Positions 52,277 through 61,778 are shown, numbered from the stretch's first letter. The stretch: DNA of 64,000 nucleotides from Chitinophagales bacterium (GCA_017303855.1 JAFLBL010000001.1:687978-751977), one strand, 5' to 3'. The notes: generated by a model from the letters alone, not told the origin. Translations and numbers: made by a program.

Positions 52277-53218
52277 ATGCCTGTAACAACGGATAGAAAA
52301 TCAAAAACCGGTCAGCTCACTTCCAGGCCGGACTTCCATAGTACACCACGGATAGACCAGGTGGGTGTGGAGGAAAGAGCTTCCCGCTTCACCAAACGGA
52401 GTCTCAAAAAAGATACAAAACTCAACGGACTCAGGCTGGTACTGAACATGATTGACCTTACCACCCTCGAAGGAAAGGATACTGAAGGAAAAGTAAAACA
52501 ACTCTGTTATAAAGCCATGCACCCGCATGATGCGTTGCCCGGTTTGCCAACTGTGGCGGCCGTATGCGTATACCCGACGATGGTAAGAGTAGCCAAAAAA
52601 GCCCTGGAAGGATCCGGGATTAAAGTGGCCTCGGTAGCTACTGCTTTTCCCAGCGGACAGGCACCCCGTGATGTAAAAATCCGGGATACAAAATATGCAG
52701 TGGCCAATGGAGCCGATGAAGTAGACATGGTGATAAGTCGGGGAAAATTTCATGCCGGTGAATATAATTTCGTATTCGACGAAATTGCCGCCATCAAAGA
52801 AGCCTGTGGTCATGCCCGCCTTAAAGTAATCCTTGAAACCGGAGAACTCGGCACTTTTGACAAAGTACGCCGGGCCAGTGATATCGCCATGCATGCCGGG
52901 GCCGATTTTATAAAAACATCCACAGGAAAAATTCAGCCGGCCGCTACCATGCCGGTAACCCTTGTGATGCTGGAAGCCATCCGCGATTTCTATTATGAAA
53001 CAGGGAAAATGATCGGGATGAAACCTGCCGGTGGTATTTCAAAATCCAAACTGGCGCTGCATTACCTGGTGATGGTAAATGAAGTGCTCGGGGCTGATTG
53101 GCTGACGAATGAATGGTTTCGTTTCGGCGCCAGCAGCCTCGCCAATGATGTACTGATGCAACTGGCGAAAGAAGCCAGTGGCCTGTACCAGGCAGGAAAC
53201 TACTTCAGTGCTGATTAG
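52277..53218 (+). CDS. deoC: Deoxyribose-phosphate aldolase
   Basis: A protein of about 313 residues, a class I aldolase that splits 2-deoxyribose 5-phosphate into acetaldehyde and glyceraldehyde 3-phosphate. Visible motifs: AVCVYPTMV, VASVATAFPSGQ, ADEVDMVIS, VILETGELG, the Schiff-base lysine in ADFIKTSTGK and the second lysine in IGMKPAGGISK. An N-terminal extension of about 60 residues precedes the barrel, as in the longer DeoC group. I prefer the ATG at 52277 over a TTG inside the promoter. Two aldehyde dehydrogenase genes follow on the same strand, fitting disposal of the acetaldehyde product. Confidence 0.95.
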   Translation: MPVTTDRKSKTGQLTSRPDFHSTPRIDQVGVEERASRFTKRSLKKDTKLNGLRLVLNMIDLTTLEGKDTEGKVKQLCYKAMHPHDALPGLPTVAAVCVYPTMVRVAKKALEGSGIKVASVATAFPSGQAPRDVKIRDTKYAVANGADEVDMVISRGKFHAGEYNFVFDEIAAIKEACGHARLKVILETGELGTFDKVRRASDIAMHAGADFIKTSTGKIQPAATMPVTLVMLEAIRDFYYETGKMIGMKPAGGISKSKLALHYLVMVNEVLGADWLTNEWFRFGASSLANDVLMQLAKEASGLYQAGNYFSAD

Positions 53219-53269
53219 GTGCAAAAAATGAGCATTGAAAATTAAAATACTCACAGAACCCATACCAAT

Positions 53270-54787
53270 ATGGCAACAACAAAAAAGCCAATACGAAGTA
53301 AAAAGGCGGCCGTCGCGAAGACCAACAGCATCAAACTGAAATTTGATACCGGCTGGACCTACGCCCCTGCCCCGGAAAGTAAAAGCGCCGCCAGTATCAA
53401 TAAACAATATGACCTGTTTATCAATGGTGAATGGCAAAAGCCGGAAAGCAGAAAATACTTTGACACAATAAACCCGGCGACGGAAGAGAAACTGAGTGAA
53501 GTGGCTGAAGCGAATGCCGCTGATGTAAATAAAGCCGTTGCGGCGGCACGTACGGCCTATGATAAGGTCTGGAAAAAAATGCCCGCAACAGAAAGGGCTA
53601 AATATATTTTCAGGATTGCGCGCATCATCCAGGAAAAAGCACGCGAACTGGCCATCATTGAATCACTGGATGGCGGTAAGCCAATCCGGGAGAGCCGTGA
53701 TTTTGACGTGCCCACCGCGGCCAATCATTTCTTTTATTATGCCGGATGGGCCGATAAACTGGAATATGCGTTTCCCAACAGGAAAGCACAACCGCTGGGT
53801 GTGGCCGGGCAGATCATTCCCTGGAATTTTCCTTTACTGATGGCGGCCTGGAAAATAGCACCGGCACTGGCCACCGGTAATACCGTGGTACTCAAACCCG
53901 CGGAGACCACACCACTCACCGCTTTAAAGCTGGCCGAAATTATACAGGAAGCGGATCTGCCGCCTGGCGTGGTGAATATCCTGACTGGTGCCGGTGCTAC
54001 CGGTGCGGCATTGGTAAATCATCCCGATATCAATAAAATTGCATTTACCGGTTCCACTGATGTGGGAAAAATTATTCAACGCGCGGTGTCCGGCACAAAT
54101 AAAAGGGTTACCCTTGAACTGGGTGGGAAAGCGGCCAATATTATTTTCGAAGACGCGCCGCTGGACCAGGCGGTGGAAGGCGTAATCAATGGCATTTTCT
54201 TTAACCAGGGACATGTATGCTGCGCCGGATCCAGGCTTTATGTGCAGGAATCGGTAGCCAAAGAAGTAATACGAAAATTAAAAGACCGGATGTCTTCCCT
54301 GTTGGTTGGCGATCCGTTGGATAAAAACACGGATATCGGCGCCATTAATTCAAAGCAACAACTTGACACCATCCTGAAGTATATCAGCATTGGTAAAAAA
54401 GAAGGAGCCGAAATGTATGAAAGCAATTGCCGGCTGCCCAATAAAGGTTTTTTCTGCCGGCCTACTCTTTTTACCAATGTAGCGCAAAGTAACCGGATCG
54501 CCCAGGAAGAAATTTTCGGACCCGTTCTCTCCATACTCACCTTCCGGACAGATGATGAAGTAATCGAAAAGGCCAATAATACACCTTACGGTTTGAGTGC
54601 CGGCGTATGGACCGATAAAGGATCTAAAATATTTAACCTGACTAAAAGATTACGGGCCGGTGTGATATGGGCTAATACATTCAACAAATTTGACCCCGGA
54701 TCTCCCTTCGGCGGATATAAAGAAAGTGGCTATGGCCGGGAGGGTGGATTACACGGGCTGTTGCCTTATATAGAGTTGACAAGTTGA
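53270..54787 (+). CDS. NAD(P)-dependent aldehyde dehydrogenase
   Basis: A 505-residue aldehyde dehydrogenase. Motifs: IIPWNFPLLMAAWKIAPAL, the cofactor motif FTGSTDVGK, the general base in TLELGGKAANIIF, the catalytic cysteine in FNQGHVCCAGSR and the C-terminal EEIFGPVLSI and PFGGYKESGYGREGG. A lysine-rich N-terminal extension of about 45 residues (TTKKPIRSKKAAVAK...) is unusual. It lies 51 bases after deoC, so it probably oxidises acetaldehyde, or another aldehyde from the deoxyribose route, to the acid. An 8-nt repeat array starts in its last codons. Confidence 0.92.
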   Translation: MATTKKPIRSKKAAVAKTNSIKLKFDTGWTYAPAPESKSAASINKQYDLFINGEWQKPESRKYFDTINPATEEKLSEVAEANAADVNKAVAAARTAYDKVWKKMPATERAKYIFRIARIIQEKARELAIIESLDGGKPIRESRDFDVPTAANHFFYYAGWADKLEYAFPNRKAQPLGVAGQIIPWNFPLLMAAWKIAPALATGNTVVLKPAETTPLTALKLAEIIQEADLPPGVVNILTGAGATGAALVNHPDINKIAFTGSTDVGKIIQRAVSGTNKRVTLELGGKAANIIFEDAPLDQAVEGVINGIFFNQGHVCCAGSRLYVQESVAKEVIRKLKDRMSSLLVGDPLDKNTDIGAINSKQQLDTILKYISIGKKEGAEMYESNCRLPNKGFFCRPTLFTNVAQSNRIAQEEIFGPVLSILTFRTDDEVIEKANNTPYGLSAGVWTDKGSKIFNLTKRLRAGVIWANTFNKFDPGSPFGGYKESGYGREGGLHGLLPYIELTS

Positions 54788-54896
54788 TACGTTGACCAGT
54801 TGAAAAAGCGCTTCTTACGGAGCATCCAACTTTTCAACGTATCAACTTATCAACCTTTCAACTTATCAACCTTTCAACTTCTCAACCATTCAACTT
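54774..54896. repeat. 8-nt arrays, dialect A, in inverted orientation
   Basis: GTTGACAA, GTTGATAC, GTTGACCA and GTTGAAAA start at the aldehyde dehydrogenase stop codon. After a short AGCGC... spacer, nine units of the opposite polarity follow (CAACTTTT, CAACGTAT, CAACTTAT, CAACCTTT and so on) to 54896. The two halves can form a long imperfect stem between the two aldehyde dehydrogenase genes. Confidence 0.88.
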
Positions 54897-54902
54897 AACC
54901 AG

Positions 54903-55784
54903 ATGCGACTCGAAGTCCTGAAAACGTACAAAATTTATATCGGCGGTCAATTCCCCAGAACTGAATCCGGCCGTTACTATAGTCCGCTCAGCAAAACCGG
55001 AAAAAAACTGGCGAACGTATGCCTGTGTTCCCGCAAGGATTTCCGGGATGCGGTAGTGGCTGCCCGCAGTGCATTTGCCGGGTGGAGTAACCGTGCCGCG
55101 TTTAACCGCAGCCAGATTTTATACCGGATGGCAGAAATGCTTGAAGGACGTAAAGCTCAGTTTATAGATGAATTAATTTTACAGGGTGCCACCCGTGCCG
55201 CAGCTGAAAAAGAAGTACACCTCGCGACTGACCGGTTGATTTATTATGCCGGCTGGTGTGATAAGTTTCAGCAACTGTTCAGTGCGGTAAACCCAGTGGC
55301 TTCCTCCCATTTTAATTTTTCTGCACCTGAACCAACCGGGGTGGTCGCGATCATCGCACCACAGGGAGATGCATTATTGGGACTGGTATCACTGATTGCA
55401 CCGGTAATTGCCGGTGGGAATACCTGTGTGGTACTGGCCGCTGCCGATAAACCACTTTGTGCCGTAACATTTGCCGAAGTGCTGAACTCTTCCGATCTGC
55501 CGGGCGGAGTCGTAAATATATTAACAGGTAAGCCTGAGGAACTGGCGTCCTGGTTTGCCGGTCATATGGATGTAAATGCAACCTTTTACTGCGAAAAAGA
55601 TACTGATATACAGAAAATGATCCGCGAGAAATCGGCCGACAACCTGAAACGGATTCACTTTTACGATACGATTGACTGGTACAGTGATAAAGGACAATCG
55701 CCTTATTTCATTATGGATGCCCAGGAAATTAAAACCACCTGGCACCCGGTGGAAAATATTGCAGGTGCCGGCGGCGGATACTAA
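54903..55784 (+). CDS. Truncated, probably non-catalytic aldehyde dehydrogenase-like protein
   Basis: A 293-residue protein homologous to the N-terminal (NAD-binding) part of aldehyde dehydrogenases. It has YKIYIGGQFPRTESGRYY, TGVVAIIAPQGDALLGLVSLIAPVIAGG and PGGVVNILTG, but it stops before the catalytic domain, so the active cysteine and glutamate regions are missing. A paired full-length plus short dehydrogenase behind deoC is an arrangement I have seen in other phyla, so it is probably a real subunit, not a pseudogene. The frame is clean and it ends with its own C-terminus (ENIAGAGGGY). It may stabilise or regulate the full enzyme. Confidence 0.8.
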   Translation: MRLEVLKTYKIYIGGQFPRTESGRYYSPLSKTGKKLANVCLCSRKDFRDAVVAARSAFAGWSNRAAFNRSQILYRMAEMLEGRKAQFIDELILQGATRAAAEKEVHLATDRLIYYAGWCDKFQQLFSAVNPVASSHFNFSAPEPTGVVAIIAPQGDALLGLVSLIAPVIAGGNTCVVLAAADKPLCAVTFAEVLNSSDLPGGVVNILTGKPEELASWFAGHMDVNATFYCEKDTDIQKMIREKSADNLKRIHFYDTIDWYSDKGQSPYFIMDAQEIKTTWHPVENIAGAGGGY

Positions 55785-55889
55785 CGAGCAGGGGTACATC
55801 ATTTTCAACCAGTTATAAAAACTGAAAAGCCATATCAGGATTTCAGGTTTAGTTAATTTTTTTGGTAGGATATTTGCACTTTATACAGT

Positions 55890-56372
55890 ATGAAATTCAG
55901 TTTAACAATTGTTGTCTTGCTCTGCGGGTATCTTGTCCAGGCACAGGACATTCCCCGGAACCCGCTTAAGGATACAGCCGGTAAACAACACCAGGATACG
56001 GCTTATGTGATTATACATAAAGACCCGCGTGTGGATCTTTTGGTAAAAAAGCAGGCCCAGATCAATGAAGAAACCAGCCGCGCCGCCCGCAGAACGGATA
56101 AAGGATACCGTATTCTGATCATCAGTACCAGTAACCGGGACGAAGCCATTGCCGCTAAAACAAAAGTATATACCTATTTCCCGGAACTGAAGGCCTATCT
56201 CTGGCATCAGTCGCCCTATTATAAAGTAAAAGCCGGTAATTTCAAAGACCGGAAGGAAGCAGAAACATTTCAAAAGCGACTCAATGTCTATTTTCCGAAA
56301 GGTGTATTTATCATGAATGATACCATTGAAGTAAAACCGGTAAAACCAGGCGAAGAAGAAATCTCCCTCTGA
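55890..56372 (+). CDS. Secreted SPOR-domain protein
   Basis: A 160-residue exported protein with signal peptide MKFSLTIVVLLCGYLVQAQ. A linker region with basic and acidic residues precedes a C-terminal SPOR domain (about 75-150; GYRILIISTSNRDEAIAAKTKVY...YYKVKAGNFKDRKEAETFQKRL). SPOR domains bind denuded peptidoglycan, so the protein probably acts in the periplasm in envelope or division functions. It is followed by a hairpin terminator that merges with the next gene's promoter. Confidence 0.87.
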   Translation: MKFSLTIVVLLCGYLVQAQDIPRNPLKDTAGKQHQDTAYVIIHKDPRVDLLVKKQAQINEETSRAARRTDKGYRILIISTSNRDEAIAAKTKVYTYFPELKAYLWHQSPYYKVKAGNFKDRKEAETFQKRLNVYFPKGVFIMNDTIEVKPVKPGEEEISL

Positions 56373-56395
56373 TCCGCCCTTTACGAGATAAACAG

Positions 56396-56434
56396 ACAAA
56401 CCATTCCCCGGTCGGAATGGTTTGTTTATTTTTG
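56396..56434 (+). terminator. Terminator merged with a -7 promoter element (TATTTTTG)
   Basis: The stem ACAAACCATTCC (56396-56407) with GGAATGGTTTGT (56414-56425) ends the SPOR gene. Its T-rich tail contains TATTTTTG (56427-56434), a perfect -7 element, 4 bases before the M20 gene's ATG. Confidence 0.75.
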
Positions 56435-56438
56435 CACC

Positions 56439-57617
56439 ATGCATGCAAAAATCAAAGCCCTGGCAAAACTATACGCCCCGGAGTTTATTGAAGTCCGCCA
56501 CCACCTCCACGCTCATCCCGAACTGAGCTACCAGGAATTTGAAACATCAAACTATGTACAGCAACGATTGGCAGAACTGGGAATTCCTTATGAGGTAAAA
56601 GCCGGAACGGGAGTAGTGGGACTGATTAAAGGGAAAAATCCCGACAGCCGGATCATTGCCCTGCGTGCTGATATGGATGCCTTACCTATTAAAGAAGAAA
56701 ATGATGTGCCGTATAAATCCACCGTGGACGGAGTGATGCATGCCTGCGGACATGATGTGCATACTACCTGTTTACTTGGCGCAGCGAAAATACTAACAAC
56801 ATTAAAAGACGAATGGGAAGGCACAGTGAAGCTTGTCTTTCAACCCGGTGAAGAAAAAAATCCGGGCGGCGCATCCCTGATGATAAAAGATGGCGTCCTG
56901 GAAAATCCGAAACCACAGGCCATTCTGGCCCTTCACGTCAATACGATTCTTGAAGCAGGCCGGCTGAGTTTCAGGGGTGGAAAAGTAATGGCCAGTGCGG
57001 ATGAACTGTATTTTACCATTAAAGGCAAAGGCGGACATGCCGCTTCACCACACCTGGTGGTCGACCCCGTTTTAATCAGTGCGCACCTGATCATCGCGTT
57101 ACAACAACTGATCAGCCGTACAAACAATCCGTTTAATCCTTCCGTTTTATCCATTACCGCTTTCAATGGCGGCAATACCACCAATGTAATCCCGAATGAA
57201 GTAAAACTGATGGGAACATTCAGGGCGATGGATGAAGGCTGGCGTTTCCAGGCACATAAACAGATACGGAAGTTAACCGAAGAGCTCGTTCAGTCGATGG
57301 GTGGCGAAGCTTCGTTGCATATAGATGTGGGTTATCCTTGTGTGATGAACAATGAACGGCTGACGGCGAATGCCATGTCAATTGCGGAAGAATATATGGG
57401 TGCGGAGCATGTAAGTGAAACAGAACTCCGTATGGGTGCGGAGGATTTCGGTTATTATGCGCAACAGATTCCTGCCTGTTTTTTCCGGTTGGGAACCATG
57501 AATAAAGCCAAAGGCATCACCAGCGGTGTACATACACCGACGTTTAATATTGACGAATCCGCCATAGAAACCGGCATGGGTATCATGGCCTGGCTGGGAG
57601 CAACTGTTACATACTGA
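56439..57617 (+). CDS. M20-family amidohydrolase (N-acyl-amino-acid amidohydrolase-like)
   Basis: A 392-residue cytosolic dizinc peptidase/aminoacylase of the M20D family (hippurate hydrolase, IAA-amino acid hydrolase-like). Ligands and catalytic residues are visible in MHACGHDVHTT, FQPGEEKNPGGA, LALHVN, MGAEDFGYYAQQ and GVHTPTFNIDE. It releases amino acids from N-acyl or N-aryl conjugates; the natural substrate is unknown. It starts with an ATG only 4 bases after a perfect -7 element, so the mRNA is probably leaderless. Confidence 0.92.
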   Translation: MHAKIKALAKLYAPEFIEVRHHLHAHPELSYQEFETSNYVQQRLAELGIPYEVKAGTGVVGLIKGKNPDSRIIALRADMDALPIKEENDVPYKSTVDGVMHACGHDVHTTCLLGAAKILTTLKDEWEGTVKLVFQPGEEKNPGGASLMIKDGVLENPKPQAILALHVNTILEAGRLSFRGGKVMASADELYFTIKGKGGHAASPHLVVDPVLISAHLIIALQQLISRTNNPFNPSVLSITAFNGGNTTNVIPNEVKLMGTFRAMDEGWRFQAHKQIRKLTEELVQSMGGEASLHIDVGYPCVMNNERLTANAMSIAEEYMGAEHVSETELRMGAEDFGYYAQQIPACFFRLGTMNKAKGITSGVHTPTFNIDESAIETGMGIMAWLGATVTY

Positions 57618-57723
57618 CAAAGCTGAAAAACGGAGCGATGCAGAATCATGCTGATTCGGATTTATATTCTGTACCTTGCACCCTGTTTTACTCAGCGCCA
57701 TATGATGAATTAATTTTTTTATT

Positions 57724-60069
57724 ATGCAGAATGACCTCCGCAAGCAACAAGCCCTCGAATATCATGCGAAAGGAAGACCGGGCAAAATAGAAGTAATTCC
57801 CACTAAAGAAGCGAAAACACAGCGTGACCTCTCCCTCGCCTATTCCCCCGGAGTAGCCGTCCCCTGCCTGGAAATCGCCGCCAATCCCGATGATGTATAT
57901 AAGTATACCGCCAAGGGCAACCTGGTAGCGGTAATCAGTAACGGAACCGCTGTACTGGGACTTGGAAATATTGGCCCGGAAGCCGGCAAACCGGTGATGG
58001 AAGGTAAAGGCGTATTGTTCAAAATATTCGCGGATATCGATGTATTCGATATTGAGATCAATGAAACCGATCCGGAAAAATTTGTACAGATTGTAAAATC
58101 ACTGGAACCTACTTTCGGCGGCATCAACCTGGAAGACATCAAAGCCCCTGAGTGTTTTTATATTGAAAAGAAGCTCAAAGAACAGATGAATATTCCGGTG
58201 ATGCACGATGACCAGCATGGTACCGCCATCATCAGCGCAGCCGCTTTGCTGAATGCCTGTGAGATACAAAAGAAAAAGCTCGAAAAAATAAAGATCGTGG
58301 TCAACGGGGCCGGCGCGGCCGCCATTTCCTGTATGCGGCTTTATATCGCCCTTGGTGCAAAAAAAGAGAACTTCAGGGTATTCGACAGCAAAGGTCTGAT
58401 TCATGAAGGCCGTACGGATCTGGATGAACTGAAAAAAGAATTTATCAATGGTAACAAAGACATGACGCTATCGGAAGGGATCAAAGACGCGGATGTGTTC
58501 ATCGGGCTGAGTAAAGGCGGAGTGCTCAATGGAGAAATGGTTAAGTCCATGGCAAAGCACCCAATCGTTTTCGCCATGGCCAATCCCGACCCGGAAATCA
58601 CCTGGGAAGAAGCCACCGAAGCCAGGAAAGACATTATTATGGCTACGGGCAGAAGTGATTATCCCAACCAGGTCAACAATGTACTGGGCTTCCCCTATAT
58701 TTTCAGAGGGGCGCTGGATGTACGGGCCAGGCAAATCAATGAAGCGATGAAACTGGCCGCGGTAAGAGCCCTCGCGGATCTGGCCAAGACACCCGTTCCG
58801 GATATTGTGAACATGGCTTACAACGAAACCAATATCAGTTTCGGAGAGCACTATATCATTCCCAAACCGGTAGATCCCCGCTTGCTTTCCACGGTGGCAC
58901 CGGCTGTTGCCCGGGCTGCGATGGAAAGCGGCGTTGCCAAATTACCCATTACTAACTGGGATGCCTACACGAATGATCTCAACAAACGGCTCGGTCTCGA
59001 CAACCAGGTAATGCGGGCGATCGGCACCAAGGCCCGCCGCGATCCCAAACGGATTGTATTCGCGGAAGCGGACAATGTCAAGATCCTGAAATCCGCCCAG
59101 ATCATTTTTGATGAAGGCATCGGCTACCCGATTCTGCTGGGAGATGAAAATAAAATCCGCACCATCGCGGATGCCAATGGTATAGACATTGAAGACCTGC
59201 CGATTTTTGATCCGCGCAGCGATGCACAGGAAGAAAAACGGAATCAGTATGCCGAACTTTTCTTCGCCAAAAGAGGCCGCCGCGGCTTCAATGCCTATGA
59301 GGCTAAAAAAATCATGAAAGACCGTAACTATTACGGTTGTATGATGGTGGAATGCGGCGACGCGGATGCCATGATCTCCGGTCTTTCCAAAAACTACCCG
59401 GATACCATCCGCCCGGCCATACAGACCATCGGTACAGAAGAAGGCGTACGGAAAATCGCCGGCATGTATATGATGCTGACCAAAAAAGGGCCCCTGTTCC
59501 TGGCCGATACCACCGTGAACTTTAATCCGACCGCTGAAGAGCTGGCGGAAATCACCCTGCTGGCCGCCCGTGAAGTCAGGCAGTTTAATATCACACCCCG
59601 TATTGCCATGCTGAGCTATTCCACATTTGGCAGCAGCGACTCACCCGAAGCCAGGCTGGTAGCAGAAGCCCGCCGCATTGTAAAGTCAAAAATGCCGAGT
59701 CTTATTGTGGATGGAGAAATTCAGGCTAGTGTGGCGTTAAGCAAAGAAATGATGAAAGAAAATTATCCCTTCAGCGAACTGGTGGATCAGGATGTCAATA
59801 CCCTCATTTTCCCCAATCTTGCCGCGGGTAATATTGCCTATAACCTGATGAAAGAACTGGACATTGCCGATGCAGTCGGGCCGATCCTCCTGGGATTGAA
59901 AAAACCGGTACACGTTTTACAACTGGGCAGTTCCGTCAGAAGTATCATCAATATGGCACAGATAGCCGTTGTGGATGCACAGCTGAAAAGCAGGGTTTCC
60001 ACCCAGGAAATTGTAAAAAAATCGCCCTGGTGGAAACGCATCGGAAAAGCGCCACGGGAAGCACATTAA
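57724..60069 (+). CDS. maeB: NADP-dependent malic enzyme (malic plus phosphotransacetylase-like domains)
   Basis: A 781-residue enzyme that oxidatively decarboxylates malate to pyruvate with NADP. The N-terminal malic domains (about 1-420) show [37 protein letters not shown], the metal site [20 protein letters not shown] and a nucleotide-binding [12 protein letters not shown]. The C-terminal part (about 440-760) is a phosphotransacetylase-like domain ([21 protein letters not shown]...) that in MaeB proteins is regulatory, probably responding to acetyl-CoA. It ends at its own terminator. Confidence 0.95.
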   Translation: MQNDLRKQQALEYHAKGRPGKIEVIPTKEAKTQRDLSLAYSPGVAVPCLEIAANPDDVYKYTAKGNLVAVISNGTAVLGLGNIGPEAGKPVMEGKGVLFKIFADIDVFDIEINETDPEKFVQIVKSLEPTFGGINLEDIKAPECFYIEKKLKEQMNIPVMHDDQHGTAIISAAALLNACEIQKKKLEKIKIVVNGAGAAAISCMRLYIALGAKKENFRVFDSKGLIHEGRTDLDELKKEFINGNKDMTLSEGIKDADVFIGLSKGGVLNGEMVKSMAKHPIVFAMANPDPEITWEEATEARKDIIMATGRSDYPNQVNNVLGFPYIFRGALDVRARQINEAMKLAAVRALADLAKTPVPDIVNMAYNETNISFGEHYIIPKPVDPRLLSTVAPAVARAAMESGVAKLPITNWDAYTNDLNKRLGLDNQVMRAIGTKARRDPKRIVFAEADNVKILKSAQIIFDEGIGYPILLGDENKIRTIADANGIDIEDLPIFDPRSDAQEEKRNQYAELFFAKRGRRGFNAYEAKKIMKDRNYYGCMMVECGDADAMISGLSKNYPDTIRPAIQTIGTEEGVRKIAGMYMMLTKKGPLFLADTTVNFNPTAEELAEITLLAAREVRQFNITPRIAMLSYSTFGSSDSPEARLVAEARRIVKSKMPSLIVDGEIQASVALSKEMMKENYPFSELVDQDVNTLIFPNLAAGNIAYNLMKELDIADAVGPILLGLKKPVHVLQLGSSVRSIINMAQIAVVDAQLKSRVSTQEIVKKSPWWKRIGKAPREAH

Positions 60070-60086
60070 CCCCGTCTGATAATCTA

Positions 60087-60121
60087 AAAAAGCCAGTCAG
60101 GACAACCTGTACTGGCTTTTT
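60087..60121 (+). terminator. Terminator of maeB
   Basis: The stem AAAAAGCCAGT/ACTGGCTTTTT with an inner CAGG/CCTG stem, followed by a T-rich tail. A TATCTTAG element of the next gene starts about 18 bases later. Confidence 0.85.
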
Positions 60122-60151
60122 CCTTTTGCATCGTGTATCTTAGCGGCTGGT

Positions 60152-60889
60152 ATGACCATTTTTAATGACATAGGCCGGTACCTGCTGATGATTAAGGGTA
60201 TGTTTACCAAGCCCGAAAATCACAAGATGTACTGGAAAGAATTTATACATCAGTGTACAGAGATCGGATTCGGATCGCTGGGCATTGTGGCCATTATTTC
60301 CGTATTTATCGGGGCCGTATCCACGATTCAGACGGCCTATCAGCTGGTCAGTCCGCTGATCCCTCCTTCCACTATCGCCCAGATCGTTCGCGACACTGTA
60401 ATCCTGGAATTTGCCCCCACCCTTGTTTGTATTGTACTGGCCGGGGTGGCCGGAAGCCGGATTGCCAGTGAACTGGGTAACATGCGTGTAAGTGAACAGA
60501 TCGATGCGCTGGAAATTATGGGCGTAAACACAAAGACCTACCTGATCCTTCCAAAAATTGTTGCCGCCCTGCTGATGATTCCGTTGCTGGTGGTTATTTC
60601 AATGGCCCTGGGTATCTGGGGTGGCCGGCTGGCCGGTACTGCCGCGGGAATTTTATCCACCAGTATGTATGATAAGGGACTGCTGGAATTATTTGTTCCT
60701 TATAACGTGATTTTCGCCCTGATCAAATCGTATGTATTCTCCTTTATTATTTCCAGTATACCCGCTTTTTACGGCTATTATGTAAAAGGCGGTGCGCTGG
60801 AAATCGGACGGGCCAGTACCAAAGCGGTGGTGGTCAGTTGTATCCTGATCCTTTTTGCCGATTATATTTTATCCGCCTTACTCCTCTGA
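60152..60889 (+). CDS. mlaE: MlaE-type phospholipid ABC transporter permease
   Basis: A 245-residue inner-membrane permease of the MlaE/YrbE family, which moves phospholipids between inner and outer membranes. It has the typical GFGSLGIVAIISVFIGAVSTIQ first hydrophobic stretch, ELGNMRVSEQIDALEIMGVNTKTYLILPK (the ATPase-contact EA-like loop) and several further membrane helices (about 5 in all). The ATPase gene follows 4 bases after the stop. The MlaD-like periplasmic partner is not adjacent; the next gene is sucD. Confidence 0.92.
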   Translation: MTIFNDIGRYLLMIKGMFTKPENHKMYWKEFIHQCTEIGFGSLGIVAIISVFIGAVSTIQTAYQLVSPLIPPSTIAQIVRDTVILEFAPTLVCIVLAGVAGSRIASELGNMRVSEQIDALEIMGVNTKTYLILPKIVAALLMIPLLVVISMALGIWGGRLAGTAAGILSTSMYDKGLLELFVPYNVIFALIKSYVFSFIISSIPAFYGYYVKGGALEIGRASTKAVVVSCILILFADYILSALLL

Positions 60890-60893
60890 CCTC

Positions 60894-61721
60894 ATGATAG
60901 AAGTAAAAAACATAGCGAAAAGTTTTGATGGCCGCATCGTAATTGAGGATGTGAGCGCGGTGATGCAGGCCGGACAGTGCAACCTGATCATCGGCTCCAG
61001 CGGCAGCGGTAAGACCGTACTGCAAAAATGTATTGTCGGTCTGTTTGAACCCGACGCGGGAGAAGTGTTGTACAGCGGGCAAAGTTTTACAACAATGGAA
61101 CGGGATGCGAAGACGGAAATCCGTAAAGAAATCGGGATGCTGTTCCAGGGATCTGCACTCTTCGACAGCCTGAATGTGGAAGAAAATATCATGTTTCCGC
61201 TCAGTATGTTTACCACTGACACGCATAAGAAAAAGCTGGACCGTGTGAATGAAGTATTGGAACGGGTAAACCTGAAAGATGTAAACCGGAAATTTCCGGC
61301 TGAACTGAGCGGGGGTATGAAGAAAAGGGTGGCACTGGCCCGGGCCATCGTACTCAACCCCAAGTACCTGTTTTGTGATGAACCCAATTCCGGTCTTGAC
61401 CCCCAGACTTCCCTGGTGATTGATAAACTGATCAAGGAAATTACTATTGAATTTAATATGACCACGGTGGTCAATACCCACGACATGAACAGTGTGATGG
61501 AAATCGGGGATTATATTCTCTATATGTACCAGGGCCGGAAAGAATGGGAAGGCTCTAAAAAAGACATCATATTCAGTAAAAACGAGCGGTTGAACAGCTT
61601 TATTTTCGCCTCCGAGTTCCTCCAGGATGCCAAGGATATGCGTATGCTCGAACTGACCGGGAAGATCCCCAACATACGGAACATGGACAATCTGACCGGG
61701 GGAAACAATCCGGCCATCTGA
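60894..61721 (+). CDS. mlaF: MlaF-type ABC transporter ATPase
   Basis: An ABC ATPase of about 275 residues that powers the MlaE permease. Walker A is GSSGSGKT, the Q-loop is in MLFQGSALFD, the signature is LSGGMKKRVALARA, Walker B is YLFCDEPNSGLD and the H-loop is VNTHDM. The ATG at 60894 (MIEVKNIAKSFDGR) is chosen over a TTG inside mlaE because it gives the standard ABC N-terminus. The C-terminal 30 residues go beyond the core domain (LELTGKIPNIRNMDNLTGG). Confidence 0.93.
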   Translation: MIEVKNIAKSFDGRIVIEDVSAVMQAGQCNLIIGSSGSGKTVLQKCIVGLFEPDAGEVLYSGQSFTTMERDAKTEIRKEIGMLFQGSALFDSLNVEENIMFPLSMFTTDTHKKKLDRVNEVLERVNLKDVNRKFPAELSGGMKKRVALARAIVLNPKYLFCDEPNSGLDPQTSLVIDKLIKEITIEFNMTTVVNTHDMNSVMEIGDYILYMYQGRKEWEGSKKDIIFSKNERLNSFIFASEFLQDAKDMRMLELTGKIPNIRNMDNLTGGNNPAI

Positions 61722-61770
61722 TCTTCGTCATATCACAAATAAAGTAGGCAACAGAACCCGGTAAATGCCT

Positions 61771-61778
61771 TACTTTTG
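61771..61778 (+). promoter_or_regulatory. -7 promoter element TACTTTTG of sucD
   Basis: A perfect TAnnTTTG, 21 bases before the sucD ATG, showing that sucD has its own transcription start apart from mlaEF. Confidence 0.6.
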
